Counted from the first letter of the stretch, positions 1 through 7,617 are shown. The stretch: 16,821 nucleotides of DNA from Candidatus Woesearchaeota archaeon (GCA_027083015.1 JALWQS010000098.1:1-16821); one strand, 5' to 3'. Translations and numbers: made by a program. Notes: generated by a model not told the origin, from the letters alone.

Positions 1-185
1 GCCTTATCCCTTGAGGTAGCATTTGAAGGTTTCAGACGAATAGCTCCCTGAGAGATCAAAGCCTTGATATCATTCTTAGTGATGGCTTCTTTGATATCAG
101 CAAGCCTATCCTCATCAAACCAAACCCTCTTCTCGGAACACTTGAAAAGGGATGCTGCAAGTCTTTTCTGAACAGTCAATTTCAT
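1..185 (-). CDS. rpl19e: 50S ribosomal protein eL19 (L19e), N-terminal part, cut by window edge
   Basis: Reading leftwards from an ATG at 183-185, the frame stays open to the window edge and gives about 61 residues starting MKLTVQKRLAASLF. It continues with a KRVWFDEDRL segment and an AITKNDIKALISQGAI segment. These match the N-terminal helical part of archaeal and eukaryotic eL19, a large-subunit protein absent from bacteria. Archaeal eL19 is usually about 150 residues, so roughly 60% lies outside the window. It sits 48 nt after eL32, its usual position in the archaeal spc-type operon, where uL18, uS5 and uL30 normally follow. Recognition is clear. Only the C-terminus, including any extension of the kind seen on neighbouring proteins, is unknown. 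Confidence 0.93.
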   Translation of the reverse strand, partial: MKLTVQKRLAASLFKCSEKRVWFDEDRLADIKEAITKNDIKALISQGAIRLKPSNATSRDK

Positions 186-233
186 TTTTTATCATAACTC
201 ATTCTTTATTGATTGATAATTCTTGTTGAAGCC

Positions 234-845
234 TCATTGCTTTTGGGTCAAAACCTTATCCATCTCTTTCTTCTCCTCAGACTTCTTCTCTTCCTCAGTC
301 TTCGACTCGGCGGCTTTCTTCTCTGCCTCTTTCTTAGCCTTTTGCTTTTCAGCTTCTTTCTTAGCCTTCTCGCGTTTCTCTGAACGAGACTTTTTCTTAT
401 TCTCGTTCTTCTCTTTCTTCTCTTTCAAAAGCTTTTTCTGTTCCTCTAGATAATGAGCGGGATCCTTTACGTTCATCACCTTAAGTCCCTTAGTGATCGC
501 AAGCTGAACAATGTCAAGCCTTTTCTTAAGACCTACAGAGGAACGGATGATTATGCAATCAAACTTAGGATCAAGAGACTCAAGCTGAGAAGGATTACCG
601 ACCTCAACAGGTCTCAAACCCTCTCTGGAAAGTCCAAATACCGCACGAGGAGAACCCCATCCAATCCTTACAGAGCGACGATAACCCTTACGGAAAACAC
701 GCATCTTAGAGTCAGACCCTTTAGGCTTCCTCCAATTAGGCCTAAGCTTCTTCTTCTTATGAGCATCCTGCCTCATAAAAACAGGCTTTTTCTTCTTCAG
801 CTCAATCCTTTTCTTAAGCAATGACTCCATTTTAGCATCAATCAT
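234..845 (-). CDS. rpl32e: 50S ribosomal protein eL32 (L32e) with long charged C-terminal tail
   Basis: 203 residues. About 1-130 are the eL32 fold: a basic N-terminus, then PNWRKPKG (36-43), a segment around FRKGYRRSVRIGWGSPR (51-67), and the C-terminal half with an IIIRSSVGLKKRLDI stretch (98-112). eL32 is a large-subunit protein specific to archaea and eukaryotes. From about residue 133 onward there are some 70 residues made almost only of Lys, Glu, Ala and Ser, with an internally repeated AKKEAEK unit at 161-167 and 170-176. This tail is predicted to be one long charged helix and is not part of the usual family length (about 130-150). The start is the ATG at 843-845; ATG at 828-830 is an alternative. 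It follows uL6 after 12 nt. Confidence 0.95.
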   Translation of the reverse strand: MIDAKMESLLKKRIELKKKKPVFMRQDAHKKKKLRPNWRKPKGSDSKMRVFRKGYRRSVRIGWGSPRAVFGLSREGLRPVEVGNPSQLESLDPKFDCIIIRSSVGLKKRLDIVQLAITKGLKVMNVKDPAHYLEEQKKLLKEKKEKNENKKKSRSEKREKAKKEAEKQKAKKEAEKKAAESKTEEEKKSEEKKEMDKVLTQKQ

Positions 846-857
846 CCTTTAACAAAC

Positions 858-1400
858 CTACTCATCACGAGGTTTCTTTATTATATATATACCATCCTGA
901 AAAATCCTAATATCACGATTCGTTATACGACACAACTGCTCAATATCAGCAGCTACCTGACCTGCCAGTTCAATATCGGGGGACTCAACAGTGACCTCTT
1001 GATTATCAAGCTTTACCGAAGCACCCTCCTTGATCTTCAAGACACGAGGTATTTTCTCACCAAGAAAGTTCTTGACGGAAAACTTATCTCCACTAACAGA
1101 GACATTCATAGGGAAATGTCCCGAACAAATCTTCAACTTATAAACATGAGGTTCCTGAACTCCCTTAAACATATTCCTAAGATGAGCCCGGATAGTGAAA
1201 ACAAGAGATTTCTCACGTTTAGACCAACGGGAAGCACGAACAACCACCTTACTATCTTCAACAGCAAAACTTATGCCCGGTAACCTAAAAGTACGAGAGA
1301 CTTCCCCTTTAGGCCCTTTGACGGAAATCACAAGCCCATCTACTGAAACAGTGACTCCCTCAGGAACTTCCACTTCCTCAACATGCATCTTATCAACCAT
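858..1400 (-). CDS. rpl6: 50S ribosomal protein uL6
   Basis: About 180 residues from the ATG at 1398-1400, the usual length of archaeal uL6. An in-frame TTG further upstream (1410-1412) overlaps the end of uS8 and is less likely. The protein has the two tandem uL6 repeats: an N-terminal repeat with VPEGVTVSVDGLVISVKGPKG and a C-terminal repeat with a CRITNRDIRIFQDGIYI segment, followed by a short basic tail. uL6 binds 23S rRNA near the sarcin-ricin loop and the factor-binding region of the large subunit. Only 2 nt separate it from the uS8 stop codon, which implies translational coupling. It has no added low-complexity tail. Confidence 0.96.
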   Translation of the reverse strand: MVDKMHVEEVEVPEGVTVSVDGLVISVKGPKGEVSRTFRLPGISFAVEDSKVVVRASRWSKREKSLVFTIRAHLRNMFKGVQEPHVYKLKICSGHFPMNVSVSGDKFSVKNFLGEKIPRVLKIKEGASVKLDNQEVTVESPDIELAGQVAADIEQLCRITNRDIRIFQDGIYIIKKPRDE

Positions 1401-1402
1401 TT

Positions 1403-1795
1403 TCAATAACAATAAGCCAAGAGCTTACCTCCAATCTTCTTCTCCTTAGCCTTATTATGAGTCATCACACCCTGAGATGTGGAGACCAAAAGTATACCAA
1501 AATTCTTAGCCAATAAAAAACGTTTCTCAAACTTTTCAAAATCATCAAGAGTGACAGCGAACCTGGGCTTAATCGCACCACACTTATTGATACGACCCAA
1601 AAGGTTCAAAATCAGATAATCACCCTTTCCGTCCTTGACCTCCTTAAAGGAACCCACATAACCAGCCTCATTAAGTATAGTAAGCACGGTCTTTATCATG
1701 TTAGAGCATGGCTTGATAACTACCTCTTTCTTACCTACAGATTCTGCATTCATAATCTTTGACATCGCATTTGATAAAGGATCATTCAAAGCCAT
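1403..1795 (-). CDS. rps8: 30S ribosomal protein uS8
   Basis: 130 residues, exactly the normal archaeal uS8 length. It begins MALNDPLSNAMSKIMNAE and ends with the family signature around STSQGVMTHNKAKEKKIGGKLLAY. uS8 is a primary binder of the 16S rRNA central domain and is needed for small-subunit platform assembly. A ribosome binding site, AAGGTG, lies 5 nt before the start codon. Upstream is uS14, with a 10-nt gap, and downstream is uL6 with 2 nt. The order uL5-uS14-uS8-uL6 is the same in bacteria and archaea. Confidence 0.97.
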   Translation of the reverse strand: MALNDPLSNAMSKIMNAESVGKKEVVIKPCSNMIKTVLTILNEAGYVGSFKEVKDGKGDYLILNLLGRINKCGAIKPRFAVTLDDFEKFEKRFLLAKNFGILLVSTSQGVMTHNKAKEKKIGGKLLAYCY

Positions 1796-1805
1796 TTTTG
1801 CACCT

Positions 1806-2036
1806 TCAATTAAACTTCTTAAAACCGATCTTAGGAGCTATCTCCCTGAAACAGCGCCTACAAACATTAAGCCCGTACTTATTGATGTAACCATGCCAGT
1901 TCCCACAACGGGAACACTTAGCATTAGCCCTTCCACAACTCCGCTTCTTAGGAGCATTATGCTTAATGAACTTCTTATACTTAGCAGGCTTAACCTTCAA
2001 CTGCTCCAACATCTTCTTATAATCTGAACTTGTCAT
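1806..2036 (-). CDS. rps14: 30S ribosomal protein uS14, zinc-binding type
   Basis: 76 residues. The zinc motif consists of C41-x2-C44 and C59-x2-C62, with a further cysteine at 34. The intervening GNWHGYINKYGLNVC segment is typical of the zinc-ribbon form of uS14. The protein assembles into the 30S head near the decoding side. The start codon overlaps the uL5 stop by one base (TAATG arrangement), and a strong Shine-Dalgarno sequence lies in the end of the uL5 gene. The family is usually about 50-56 residues in archaea, so the roughly 25 basic residues before the CGR motif are a modest N-terminal extension. Confidence 0.95.
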   Translation of the reverse strand: MTSSDYKKMLEQLKVKPAKYKKFIKHNAPKKRSCGRANAKCSRCGNWHGYINKYGLNVCRRCFREIAPKIGFKKFN

Positions 2037-2551
2037 TATAATTCCTCCTTAAGGACCACATCGAACCTCGACTTAAGGAAACCAACAGCATCTTCCCTAT
2101 TAACACGATGAGACTTTCCTATCTTTGAAGTCCTAAGAGAACGGTTCTTAACACGATAACCAGGACGCTCCAAAGTGGCGCAGACCTGAAAACCTATAAC
2201 ACCGATCTCAGGGTCATAATCCAGACCAGGAATATCAATATATTCAGGTATTCCAAAGGAAATATTTCCATGATCATCAAAGTTATTCTTTGAGAGCTTG
2301 AAATCAACACCACCAAGCAACTGCTTAAATATCTCTTCTGCTCTCTTCCCGCGGACAGTAACCTTACATCCGATAGGCAAACCAGGCCTTATACCCCAAG
2401 CAGCTATCCTCTTAGTAGTCTTAGTCTTTACAGGAGAAATACCGCTGACCATCTTCAAAAGCTTCACACCTTTCTCAAGCCTATCAGTATTCTTACCTGC
2501 ACCTATGTTCAAAGTAAGCTTCGCAATCCTAATATCTTTCATACCGCTCAT
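2036..2551 (-). CDS. rpl5: 50S ribosomal protein uL5
   Basis: 171 residues, near the usual archaeal length of about 170-185. Recognisable segments are MKDIRIAKLTLNIGAGKN at the N-terminus, a KTKTTKRIAAWGIRPGLPIG segment, an FGIPEYIDIPGLDYDPEIG segment and a closing ERPGYRVKNR motif. uL5 binds 5S rRNA, forms part of the central protuberance and contacts the P-site tRNA and the 30S head. The start overlaps the eS4 stop by 4 nt (ATGA), typical of coupled translation. Methionine 4 is an alternative start. Confidence 0.97.
   Translation of the reverse strand: MSGMKDIRIAKLTLNIGAGKNTDRLEKGVKLLKMVSGISPVKTKTTKRIAAWGIRPGLPIGCKVTVRGKRAEEIFKQLLGGVDFKLSKNNFDDHGNISFGIPEYIDIPGLDYDPEIGVIGFQVCATLERPGYRVKNRSLRTSKIGKSHRVNREDAVGFLKSRFDVVLKEEL
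2044..2050 (-). promoter_or_regulatory. Strong Shine-Dalgarno site for uS14
   Basis: The minus strand reads AAGGAGG, then 7 nt, then the uS14 ATG. This is a near-complete match to the archaeal anti-Shine-Dalgarno sequence and supports the uS14 start that overlaps the uL5 stop codon. It is the strongest ribosome binding site seen in the operon; many other genes here have weak or no such site. Confidence 0.75.
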
Positions 2552-3261
2552 TTTTTCTTCTCAGACAGGGTCTTAAAACAACTATAAAGAGGCTTATCCT
2601 GTCCGATAACAAAAGCATATCTCTTCAAAGTCTCGAACTTATCCTTACCGGACTTAATAAGGATCTTATTTCCCAAAACCTCTTCTACCTTACCGATGGA
2701 ACCCTTATGCTTTCCAGCGATAAGCAAGATAGAAGCACCCTTATCAAACTTAAGATGAGTCTTGATCTTTTGATCTGGCAAGGAAAACTCTAAGGTATCA
2801 CCAACCTTATATGAATCATCATCGATGATAATATTCCTTCCATCAAACATGTTAAGCTGAACCTTACCACCAGCAATCTTAGTCTTATTCTCTATACGAG
2901 AGATCTTAACAGAACTCTCTTTCTTATCTATAGGCACTGCAGTAAGACGGCCCTTAGAGTCAAGGAGCATCCTATACTGCTCTTCAATCTGGGGAAACTC
3001 AACAACATCCATAAGACCGACGGGAACCTTCTTATCAACACGCTTACGCTTATCGACAAAAACATCCTTGATCTTTATGATCTGCTTAACCTCTTTTGAA
3101 GTCTTAGCTACCTTCATCAACTCCCTCATAGCAAGGGAAAGAGACATACCATACTCCAAAGAGTGAGCACCAGGCAATGGCCTAGTCACAAACTTGTTCT
3201 CCTTCCTATCAATATGCCAAGTCTTAGGTGCTGAAATCCTTTTTAAGTGAAGTTTAACCAT
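2548..3261 (-). CDS. rps4e: 30S ribosomal protein eS4 (S4e)
   Basis: 237 residues from the ATG at 3259-3261, the normal size. The frame also stays open upstream to an ATG inside uL24, but family members begin at about MVKLHLKRISAPKTW, so the shorter start is chosen. It contains an S4-like RNA-binding region (roughly residues 40-100, with VFVDKRKRVDKKVPVGLMDVV), a central domain, and a C-terminal KOW-like segment with LIAGKHKGSIGKVEEVLG. eS4 is a small-subunit protein found only in archaea and eukaryotes. It lies 7 nt after uL24 and overlaps uL5 by 4 nt, as is standard in the archaeal operon. Confidence 0.96.
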   Translation of the reverse strand: MVKLHLKRISAPKTWHIDRKENKFVTRPLPGAHSLEYGMSLSLAMRELMKVAKTSKEVKQIIKIKDVFVDKRKRVDKKVPVGLMDVVEFPQIEEQYRMLLDSKGRLTAVPIDKKESSVKISRIENKTKIAGGKVQLNMFDGRNIIIDDDSYKVGDTLEFSLPDQKIKTHLKFDKGASILLIAGKHKGSIGKVEEVLGNKILIKSGKDKFETLKRYAFVIGQDKPLYSCFKTLSEKKK

Positions 3262-3268
3262 CTTATCA

Positions 3269-3769
3269 TCACACTGCCTCTCCGGTCTTAGAACCAGGTT
3301 CTGCAACATCTGCTTCTGCTTTTACATCGGGCTTAGCAGTCTTAGCAAGCTTAACCTCGGACTTAACCTTATCTGCCTGAGACGATTTTTTAACATTCTC
3401 AAGCTTTGCTTTTCTTTTCTTATCATCTAAATTAAGATCAGTTATCATAATGTTCGAAGGGTTGATAGGAATATGAGACTTTGAACCGTCCTTCTTTGAA
3501 CGTTCAATACCAGAGACAAAAACCTTAGAATCCTTAAGGCTTACCCTCTCAACCTTATTCTCACGACCCTTATACTGACCGCGCAGAACCTTAACCTTAT
3601 CACCGGTCCTTACACGAACGGCGCGAACACCATACTTCTTACGAAGATCCTTGGAAAGATGAACAGACAAAAACCTCTGTTTGATATGAAGAGGAGCCTT
3701 AATCCTAAACTTACGCTGCTTAGCAACACTCTTGCTCGAATTCCATCTTGTCGAAAAAGCTTTCTTCAT
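3269..3769 (-). CDS. rpl24: 50S ribosomal protein uL24 with charged C-terminal tail
   Basis: 166 residues from the ATG at 3767-3769. That start has a GAGG site 6 nt upstream. The alternative ATG at 3779-3781, which adds 4 residues and overlaps the uL14 stop as ATGA, is also possible. The N-terminal part has the archaeal segment KQRKFRIKAPLHIKQRF, followed by a KOW motif (about 53-80, GDKVKVLRGQYKGRENKV). uL24 is an early assembly protein near the polypeptide exit tunnel. Residues from about 120 to the end are a Lys/Ala/Glu-rich tail that most archaeal uL24 proteins (about 120 residues) lack. The tail resembles those on uS3, uL22, uL4, uS17 and eL32. Confidence 0.95.
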   Translation of the reverse strand: MKKAFSTRWNSSKSVAKQRKFRIKAPLHIKQRFLSVHLSKDLRKKYGVRAVRVRTGDKVKVLRGQYKGRENKVERVSLKDSKVFVSGIERSKKDGSKSHIPINPSNIMITDLNLDDKKRKAKLENVKKSSQADKVKSEVKLAKTAKPDVKAEADVAEPGSKTGEAV

Positions 3770-3777
3770 TTTCAGCC

Positions 3778-4179
3778 TCATAATATTATACTAGCAATCT
3801 TAGCGATACCCGGCCAACGAGCTGTCGCTTCCTTAGCAATAGGTCCCTTAAAGATCGTCCCCTTAGGATTTCCCTTATCATCCTTAAGGACCACAGCAGC
3901 ATTATCCTCAAACTTAACACGAGTACCATCAGGTCTTCTGTATTCACGTTTCTGTCGGACAATAACAGCAAAAACAACCTGCTTTCTCATCTCAGGCTTA
4001 CCTCTCTTGACAGAAGCCAAAACTAAATCTCCGACGCCACAGCTAGGGACGCGACGCTTAGTCGTCTTAAGCTTCTTAACAGAGACAATCTTCAAAACTT
4101 TAGCACCCGAGTTATCACAAGTAGGAACAACAGAACCTACCAACAATCCACGAGTGACTTTTGATTTAATTGCCTGCAT
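3778..4179 (-). CDS. rpl14: 50S ribosomal protein uL14
   Basis: 133 residues, the normal archaeal length. Signature segments include TCDNSGAKVLKIVSVKK near the N-terminus, CGVGDLVLASVKRGKPEMRK in the middle, RPDGTRVKFEDNAAVVL, and KGPIAKEATARWPGIAKIAS at the end. uL14 sits at the subunit interface, binds 23S rRNA and forms intersubunit bridges. A GGTGA ribosome binding site (4186-4190) lies 6 nt before the start. Upstream uS17 ends 15 nt away; downstream uL24 overlaps or nearly touches it. No tail is present. Confidence 0.97.
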   Translation of the reverse strand: MQAIKSKVTRGLLVGSVVPTCDNSGAKVLKIVSVKKLKTTKRRVPSCGVGDLVLASVKRGKPEMRKQVVFAVIVRQKREYRRPDGTRVKFEDNAAVVLKDDKGNPKGTIFKGPIAKEATARWPGIAKIASIIL

Positions 4180-4194
4180 AATACTTCACCAAAA

Positions 4195-4707
4195 TCATGA
4201 ATCCTCACTAACTCCGGATGATTCTTCAGAATCATCTGAAACCGGCTGATCATCTTCAACAGCCTTCTCTTCAACAGTCATCTTGTTATCATCAGATCCT
4301 TTGGGAGATTCAGAGACCTTAACACCCGATCTTTCTGAATCCTTAAGCGCTTCTTTCTTCACCTTAGACCTGACGCTCTCCTCACCGACAACACCCAAGA
4401 CCACAAAATTCTTGGTCTTACTTATGGGCTTACATTCCGCGATCTTAACAAGATCACCGACGGAAACATCCAAACAAGGAGGAAGATGAGCAACAACCTT
4501 ACTGCGCGTCTTCTTATACCTTTCGTATTTAGGGACAAAACGCTGGCCCTCCCACTGAACCAAGACAGACTTCTGCATCTTATCAGAGATAACAGTACCT
4601 GTAAAGGTCTTGCCTCTAACCTTAAGAGTGCCGTGGAATGGACAATTCACATCATCACAAGCCTTCTTAGGGGCCGGCATGTCCAAAATCTTGTTCTTGG
4701 TTCTCAT
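4195..4707 (-). CDS. rps17: 30S ribosomal protein uS17 with acidic C-terminal tail
   Basis: 170 residues from the ATG at 4705-4707, which is preceded by GGTGA 4 nt upstream. An in-frame TTG further upstream overlaps Rnp1 and is less likely. Residues 1-108 are archaeal uS17, with C17, C22-PFHG, the strand pattern GTVISDKMQKSVLVQW, and VGDLVKIAECKPISKTK. uS17 is a primary binder of 16S rRNA helix 11 and an early assembly factor. Residues from about 109 to 170 form a Ser/Glu/Asp-rich tail whose last 30 residues are strongly acidic. This is odd for an rRNA-binding protein and is not seen in typical archaeal uS17 (about 105-115 residues). Confidence 0.95.
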   Translation of the reverse strand: MRTKNKILDMPAPKKACDDVNCPFHGTLKVRGKTFTGTVISDKMQKSVLVQWEGQRFVPKYERYKKTRSKVVAHLPPCLDVSVGDLVKIAECKPISKTKNFVVLGVVGEESVRSKVKKEALKDSERSGVKVSESPKGSDDNKMTVEEKAVEDDQPVSDDSEESSGVSEDS

Positions 4708-4717
4708 GTACTCACCA

Positions 4718-4966
4718 TCATCTTGATCTCTTGATCCTTTCTTCAATCCGTCCTATGAACTTATCACCATCAATGACCTGTCCGTCAATGTTCAATGTCA
4801 CAGCATCCTTAACAAGCACTTTCACACCCTTCGGCGTCAATAACCGAAGCGTATTCCGCGTCTCGTCGATCACCTCACCAGCAATCCCGACCAAAGACGG
4901 GTTCCTGGAAGAGACAACCTCAACCGACACGCCGATAAGCGCAAGTTGGGATGTTTTTTTCCTCAT
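4718..4966 (-). CDS. rnp1: Ribonuclease P protein component 1 (Rpp29/Pop4 homologue)
   Basis: 82 residues with the compact Sm-like barrel of archaeal Rpp29. The core runs LIGVSVEVVSSRNPSLVGIAG then EVIDETRNTLRL, followed by VKVLVKDAVTLNIDG and the closing IDGDKFIGRIEERIKRSR. Rnp1 is a protein subunit of RNase P, which removes the 5' leader from pre-tRNAs; in other archaea it pairs with the Rpp21 subunit. The gene lies 1 nt after the aIF1 stop and before uS17, the location that identifies Rnp1 across archaea. It is short but complete for the family (about 80-130 residues). Confidence 0.94.
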   Translation of the reverse strand: MRKKTSQLALIGVSVEVVSSRNPSLVGIAGEVIDETRNTLRLLTPKGVKVLVKDAVTLNIDGQVIDGDKFIGRIEERIKRSR

Positions 4967-4967
4967 C

Positions 4968-5276
4968 TTATTTTATTATTATCGTTTCGGGCGCAAACCC
5001 CATAGACACCAGAGCGTCACGAACCTTCTGCTTATGATCTCCCTGAAGCTCTATCTTGCCGCCTTTGGCTGTTCCGCCACAGGCAAACTTGTTCTTCAGT
5101 TTCTTCACAAGCTGATCCATATCGATCTCTTTCGTGTCAATACCAGTTATTATCGTATACTGTTTTCCGAACTTTCTTTTTTCAGTCTTTACCTCTATCA
5201 ACTGGTCTTCCTTTGCGATCGTCTCACAAACGCAAAGCTCTTTAGGTAGTCCGCACGTAGAGCAAATCTCGCCCAT
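4968..5276 (-). CDS. Translation initiation factor aIF1 (SUI1 family)
   Basis: 102 residues, typical of archaeal SUI1. The N-terminus carries a cysteine cluster, C5-x2-C8-GLP-x3-C15-x-C17, common in the archaeal forms and probably zinc-binding. The SUI1 domain follows, with YTIITGIDTKEIDMDQLVKK, then the conserved loop FACGGTAKGGKIELQGDH, and a final VRDALVSMGFAPETI helix and strand. aIF1 binds the small subunit near the P site and checks start-codon selection. Its position between uL29 (4 nt away) and Rnp1 (1 nt away) is standard for archaea. Confidence 0.96.
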   Translation of the reverse strand: MGEICSTCGLPKELCVCETIAKEDQLIEVKTEKRKFGKQYTIITGIDTKEIDMDQLVKKLKNKFACGGTAKGGKIELQGDHKQKVRDALVSMGFAPETIIIK

Positions 5277-5280
5277 TTCC

Positions 5281-5472
5281 TTATACCTTTACCTTCGACA
5301 AGGCAGTCATAAGCCTTGCGATATTCCTTTTCGTTGTTTTAATCTGCCTCGGATTCTTAGGAGCAGAACCCGTGGCTGCTTGAGCATTAAGCTTGATAAG
5401 CTCTTTCCTGAGCTCAAGCAACTTAGCTTGAATCTCTTCCTTGCTCATCTTCGTCGTATCAAACGCTTTCAT
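5281..5472 (-). CDS. rpl29: 50S ribosomal protein uL29
   Basis: 63 residues, a two-helix antiparallel coiled protein of normal size. It begins MKAFDTTKMSKEEIQAKL and contains the family segment KELIKLNAQAATG followed by NPRQIKTTKRNIARLMT. uL29 sits at the tunnel exit next to uL23 and contributes to the docking site of SRP and nascent-chain factors. It follows uS3 after 36 nt and precedes aIF1 after 4 nt. ATG at residue 9 is an alternative start. No tail is present. Confidence 0.95.
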   Translation of the reverse strand: MKAFDTTKMSKEEIQAKLLELRKELIKLNAQAATGSAPKNPRQIKTTKRNIARLMTALSKVKV

Positions 5473-5508
5473 CTTATATCATCAACTTATCAATTATCAA
5501 CCATATTC

Positions 5509-6525
5509 TTATTCTTTATTATCAGAACCCTCAGACTCTGAAACTGTCTTCTTGTCTGCTGAAGCAGTTTTCTCAGCAACAGGTTCTTCAGAGGAAGTCT
5601 CCACCTTTTCGGGCTCTTTTTTGACAGTAGCTTCCTCATCCTTCTTTTCTGAACCATTATCCAAATCAGCATCAGCTTCCGGCTTGGAAATATCAGAAGA
5701 CTCTTTCTTCTGAACAGGTTCTTTTGATTCTGAATCTGATCCTTTCTTTGAATCCTTCTTATCGCTTTCGCTCTTCTCAGTTTTAGAGTTGGTCTTATCA
5801 GCAGACTTCTTAGTCTCTTTCTTAGCAGCCTTTTTTGTCTCTTTCTTAACTGAGCCAGAAGCTTTCTTATTATCAGCTTCTTCTTTCTTATCAGATTCCA
5901 GAGTAAGTTCCTCGACAACAGTAGTTATCTCATCATTTAAGACAATCTTATCAGGCAAGACCGTCTCAGGAGGCATAATCCTGACCTGAATACCGACAGC
6001 CCCAGTCTTTAGGTGAGCAGCAGTAAAAGCGTAACGAACACCTGTCAGAGCAATATCTCCACATTTTTTCAGATAACCCTGATAAAAACGCCACCTTTTT
6101 GCCCGTGAACTTGGTATCTTACCAGTAATGAGTATCTCAATACCCAAAGCGCCAGCATTCATAGAATCAATCATAACGCGATGACCGATACCCTTAAAAC
6201 GCTGAGTGCCGAACTTTTCCAAGGAACTTGCTATACGCTCCGCAACAATCTGAGCATCAAGATCAGGAGCATCAACATCATTAATCTCAATCTGAGGATT
6301 CTCAAGCTTAAAACGGTTCTTCAAATCCTCGGTCAACCTCTTTATGTTCTCACCTTTACGACCGACGATAAGACCCGGCCTGGAAGCAAAAATTATAATC
6401 TTCTCGCCTAAAGGAGTTCTCTGAAGCTTGATATGAGACTGACCAAGATTCTTCAACACACTAGTAATATATTCCTGAATCTTCAATTCTTTCATATTTG
6501 TTTGGACAATCTGTCGTTCAATCAT
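5509..6525 (-). CDS. rps3: 30S ribosomal protein uS3 with very long low-complexity tail
   Basis: 338 residues. The N-terminus (MIERQIVQTNMKELKIQEYI) is a full match to archaeal uS3. A type II KH domain has its GxxG loop at about 55-58 (GRKG), and the C-terminal domain includes GHRVMIDSMNAGALGIEI and RAKRWRFYQGYLKKCGD. uS3 lies at the mRNA entry channel of the 30S head. Its globular part ends near residue 205, where archaeal uS3 usually ends at about 210-240. Then come about 130 residues of Lys, Glu, Ser, Asp and Ala with almost no hydrophobics, basic at first and acidic towards the end. The start overlaps the uL22 stop by 4 nt (ATGA). Confidence 0.96.
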   Translation of the reverse strand: MIERQIVQTNMKELKIQEYITSVLKNLGQSHIKLQRTPLGEKIIIFASRPGLIVGRKGENIKRLTEDLKNRFKLENPQIEINDVDAPDLDAQIVAERIASSLEKFGTQRFKGIGHRVMIDSMNAGALGIEILITGKIPSSRAKRWRFYQGYLKKCGDIALTGVRYAFTAAHLKTGAVGIQVRIMPPETVLPDKIVLNDEITTVVEELTLESDKKEEADNKKASGSVKKETKKAAKKETKKSADKTNSKTEKSESDKKDSKKGSDSESKEPVQKKESSDISKPEADADLDNGSEKKDEEATVKKEPEKVETSSEEPVAEKTASADKKTVSESEGSDNKE

Positions 6526-7223
6526 TGTGCAGCCTCACCAGATTCTGTTTTTGCTTGAGATATTGATTCATCTTTAGCCTCTGAAACTTCCGAACTTTTC
6601 GTGTCAACCTTTCCAGAGTCTTTAACCTTTTCAGGCTCTGACATTACCTCGGGCTTAGGCTTAACTTCAAGCTTAGATTTGACTTCGGGTTTTGGTGACT
6701 TAACAGTTTCAGACTTTGCAGGTCTAGCATCTTTAATATCATCAGCTTTAGCATTCTTACCCTTACCACTCTTCTTATCATGAGCTGTTTCTTTTACAAC
6801 AACCTCAACATGGCTACGCTTAAACATCCTACGACTCTGACGACCAGGACGCATAGGCCTATGAGCCATATTAGCTGATATATGGATAATCTCAAGATTA
6901 TTAGTGTTAAGGCCCTTACTCTGAGCATTAGTCTCTACAGATTCCAATAAAGCAAGAATCCTAGTAGCAGCCTTAACAGGGTAACGACCAGCACCTATCT
7001 TACCAGGCTTATGACCAAGACCGTTAGTGAATCTTTTGAAAGGAATGGCTTCCTTCTTGTCAATGACATTTCTCATTATCTGCTTAGCACGAGACAACCT
7101 CTTACGCCGCAAAAAGTTACAGATCTCAATAGCCTGCTTAGTACTTATGTCAAGATCGCGACCGACAGCACGAGCCATCAGATCCTTCTCAAAACCCTGA
7201 AAACCATATCTATAATCTGCCAT
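6522..7223 (-). CDS. rpl22: 50S ribosomal protein uL22 with long charged tail
   Basis: 233 residues. The first 146 or so are archaeal uL22: MADYRYGFQG, an AVGRDLDISTKQAIEICNFL helix, the FKRFTNGLGHKPG loop, and the C-terminal hairpin region AHRPMRPGRQSRRMFKRSH with VEVVVKE. The uL22 hairpin lines the exit tunnel. Residues 147-233 are a Lys/Pro/Glu/Ser-rich tail with an irregular K-P-E-V repeat (three copies of a KPEV-like unit around 175-195), predicted to be disordered. Archaeal uL22 is usually about 150 residues. It lies 10 nt after uS19 and overlaps uS3 by 4 nt. Confidence 0.96.
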   Translation of the reverse strand: MADYRYGFQGFEKDLMARAVGRDLDISTKQAIEICNFLRRKRLSRAKQIMRNVIDKKEAIPFKRFTNGLGHKPGKIGAGRYPVKAATRILALLESVETNAQSKGLNTNNLEIIHISANMAHRPMRPGRQSRRMFKRSHVEVVVKETAHDKKSGKGKNAKADDIKDARPAKSETVKSPKPEVKSKLEVKPKPEVMSEPEKVKDSGKVDTKSSEVSEAKDESISQAKTESGEAAQ

Positions 7224-7233
7224 TTTCTTTCAT

Positions 7234-7617
7234 TTATTTAACCGATATATTTGATGATGAACGAGTAGCTCCGACACCAGGCGATGAATGAGCAACTCTC
7301 TTCCTAGTAAGAGAATATTCTCCCAGACGATGACCGAGCATCTCCGGCAAAATCAAAATATTCTCAAAGCTCTTACCGTTATGGACAAGGATATTCTTAT
7401 CCACCATCTCGGGAAGTATGATCATGTCACGACAGTGAGTCTTGACAGGTTTCTTCGCAGTCTTAAGATTCCTTAGAAGAATCTTTTCCTGCTCAGTAAA
7501 ACCACGCCTTATCTTCCGACGAGCGGATGAAGGAAAAAACTCCGCAAGCTCCTTAAGAGAAAGCTCTCTGAGCTCATCAATGCTCTTTCCCCGATACTTG
7601 AATTCCTTTTTAGCCAT
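7234..7617 (-). CDS. rps19: 30S ribosomal protein uS19
   Basis: 127 residues, within the archaeal range. The N-terminus has FKYRGKSIDELREL, the middle THCRDMIILPEMVDKNILVH, and the C-terminus the conserved PEMLGHRLGEYSLTRKRVAH followed by SSPGVGATRSS. uS19 sits in the 30S head, binds with uS13 and contacts the central protuberance of the large subunit. A 63-nt AT-rich gap separates it from the uL2 stop codon, one of the longer gaps in this otherwise compact operon. Confidence 0.97.
   Translation of the reverse strand: MAKKEFKYRGKSIDELRELSLKELAEFFPSSARRKIRRGFTEQEKILLRNLKTAKKPVKTHCRDMIILPEMVDKNILVHNGKSFENILILPEMLGHRLGEYSLTRKRVAHSSPGVGATRSSSNISVK

Noticed and set aside
3659..4249. 196-codon open frame on the plus strand opposite uL14 and uL24
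   Set aside because: It lies across two highly conserved ribosomal genes, has no recognisable features, and has no promoter or ribosome binding site.
5509..5900. Low-complexity stretch in the uS3 tail as a possible repeat array or CRISPR-like element
   Set aside because: There are no regular repeats or spacers at the DNA level; it is in-frame coding sequence continuous with uS3.
5490..5918. 142-codon minus-strand frame overlapping the uS3 tail in another phase
   Set aside because: The repetitive tail sequence keeps alternative frames open and gives Arg/Leu/Lys-rich product; uS3 is the real gene.
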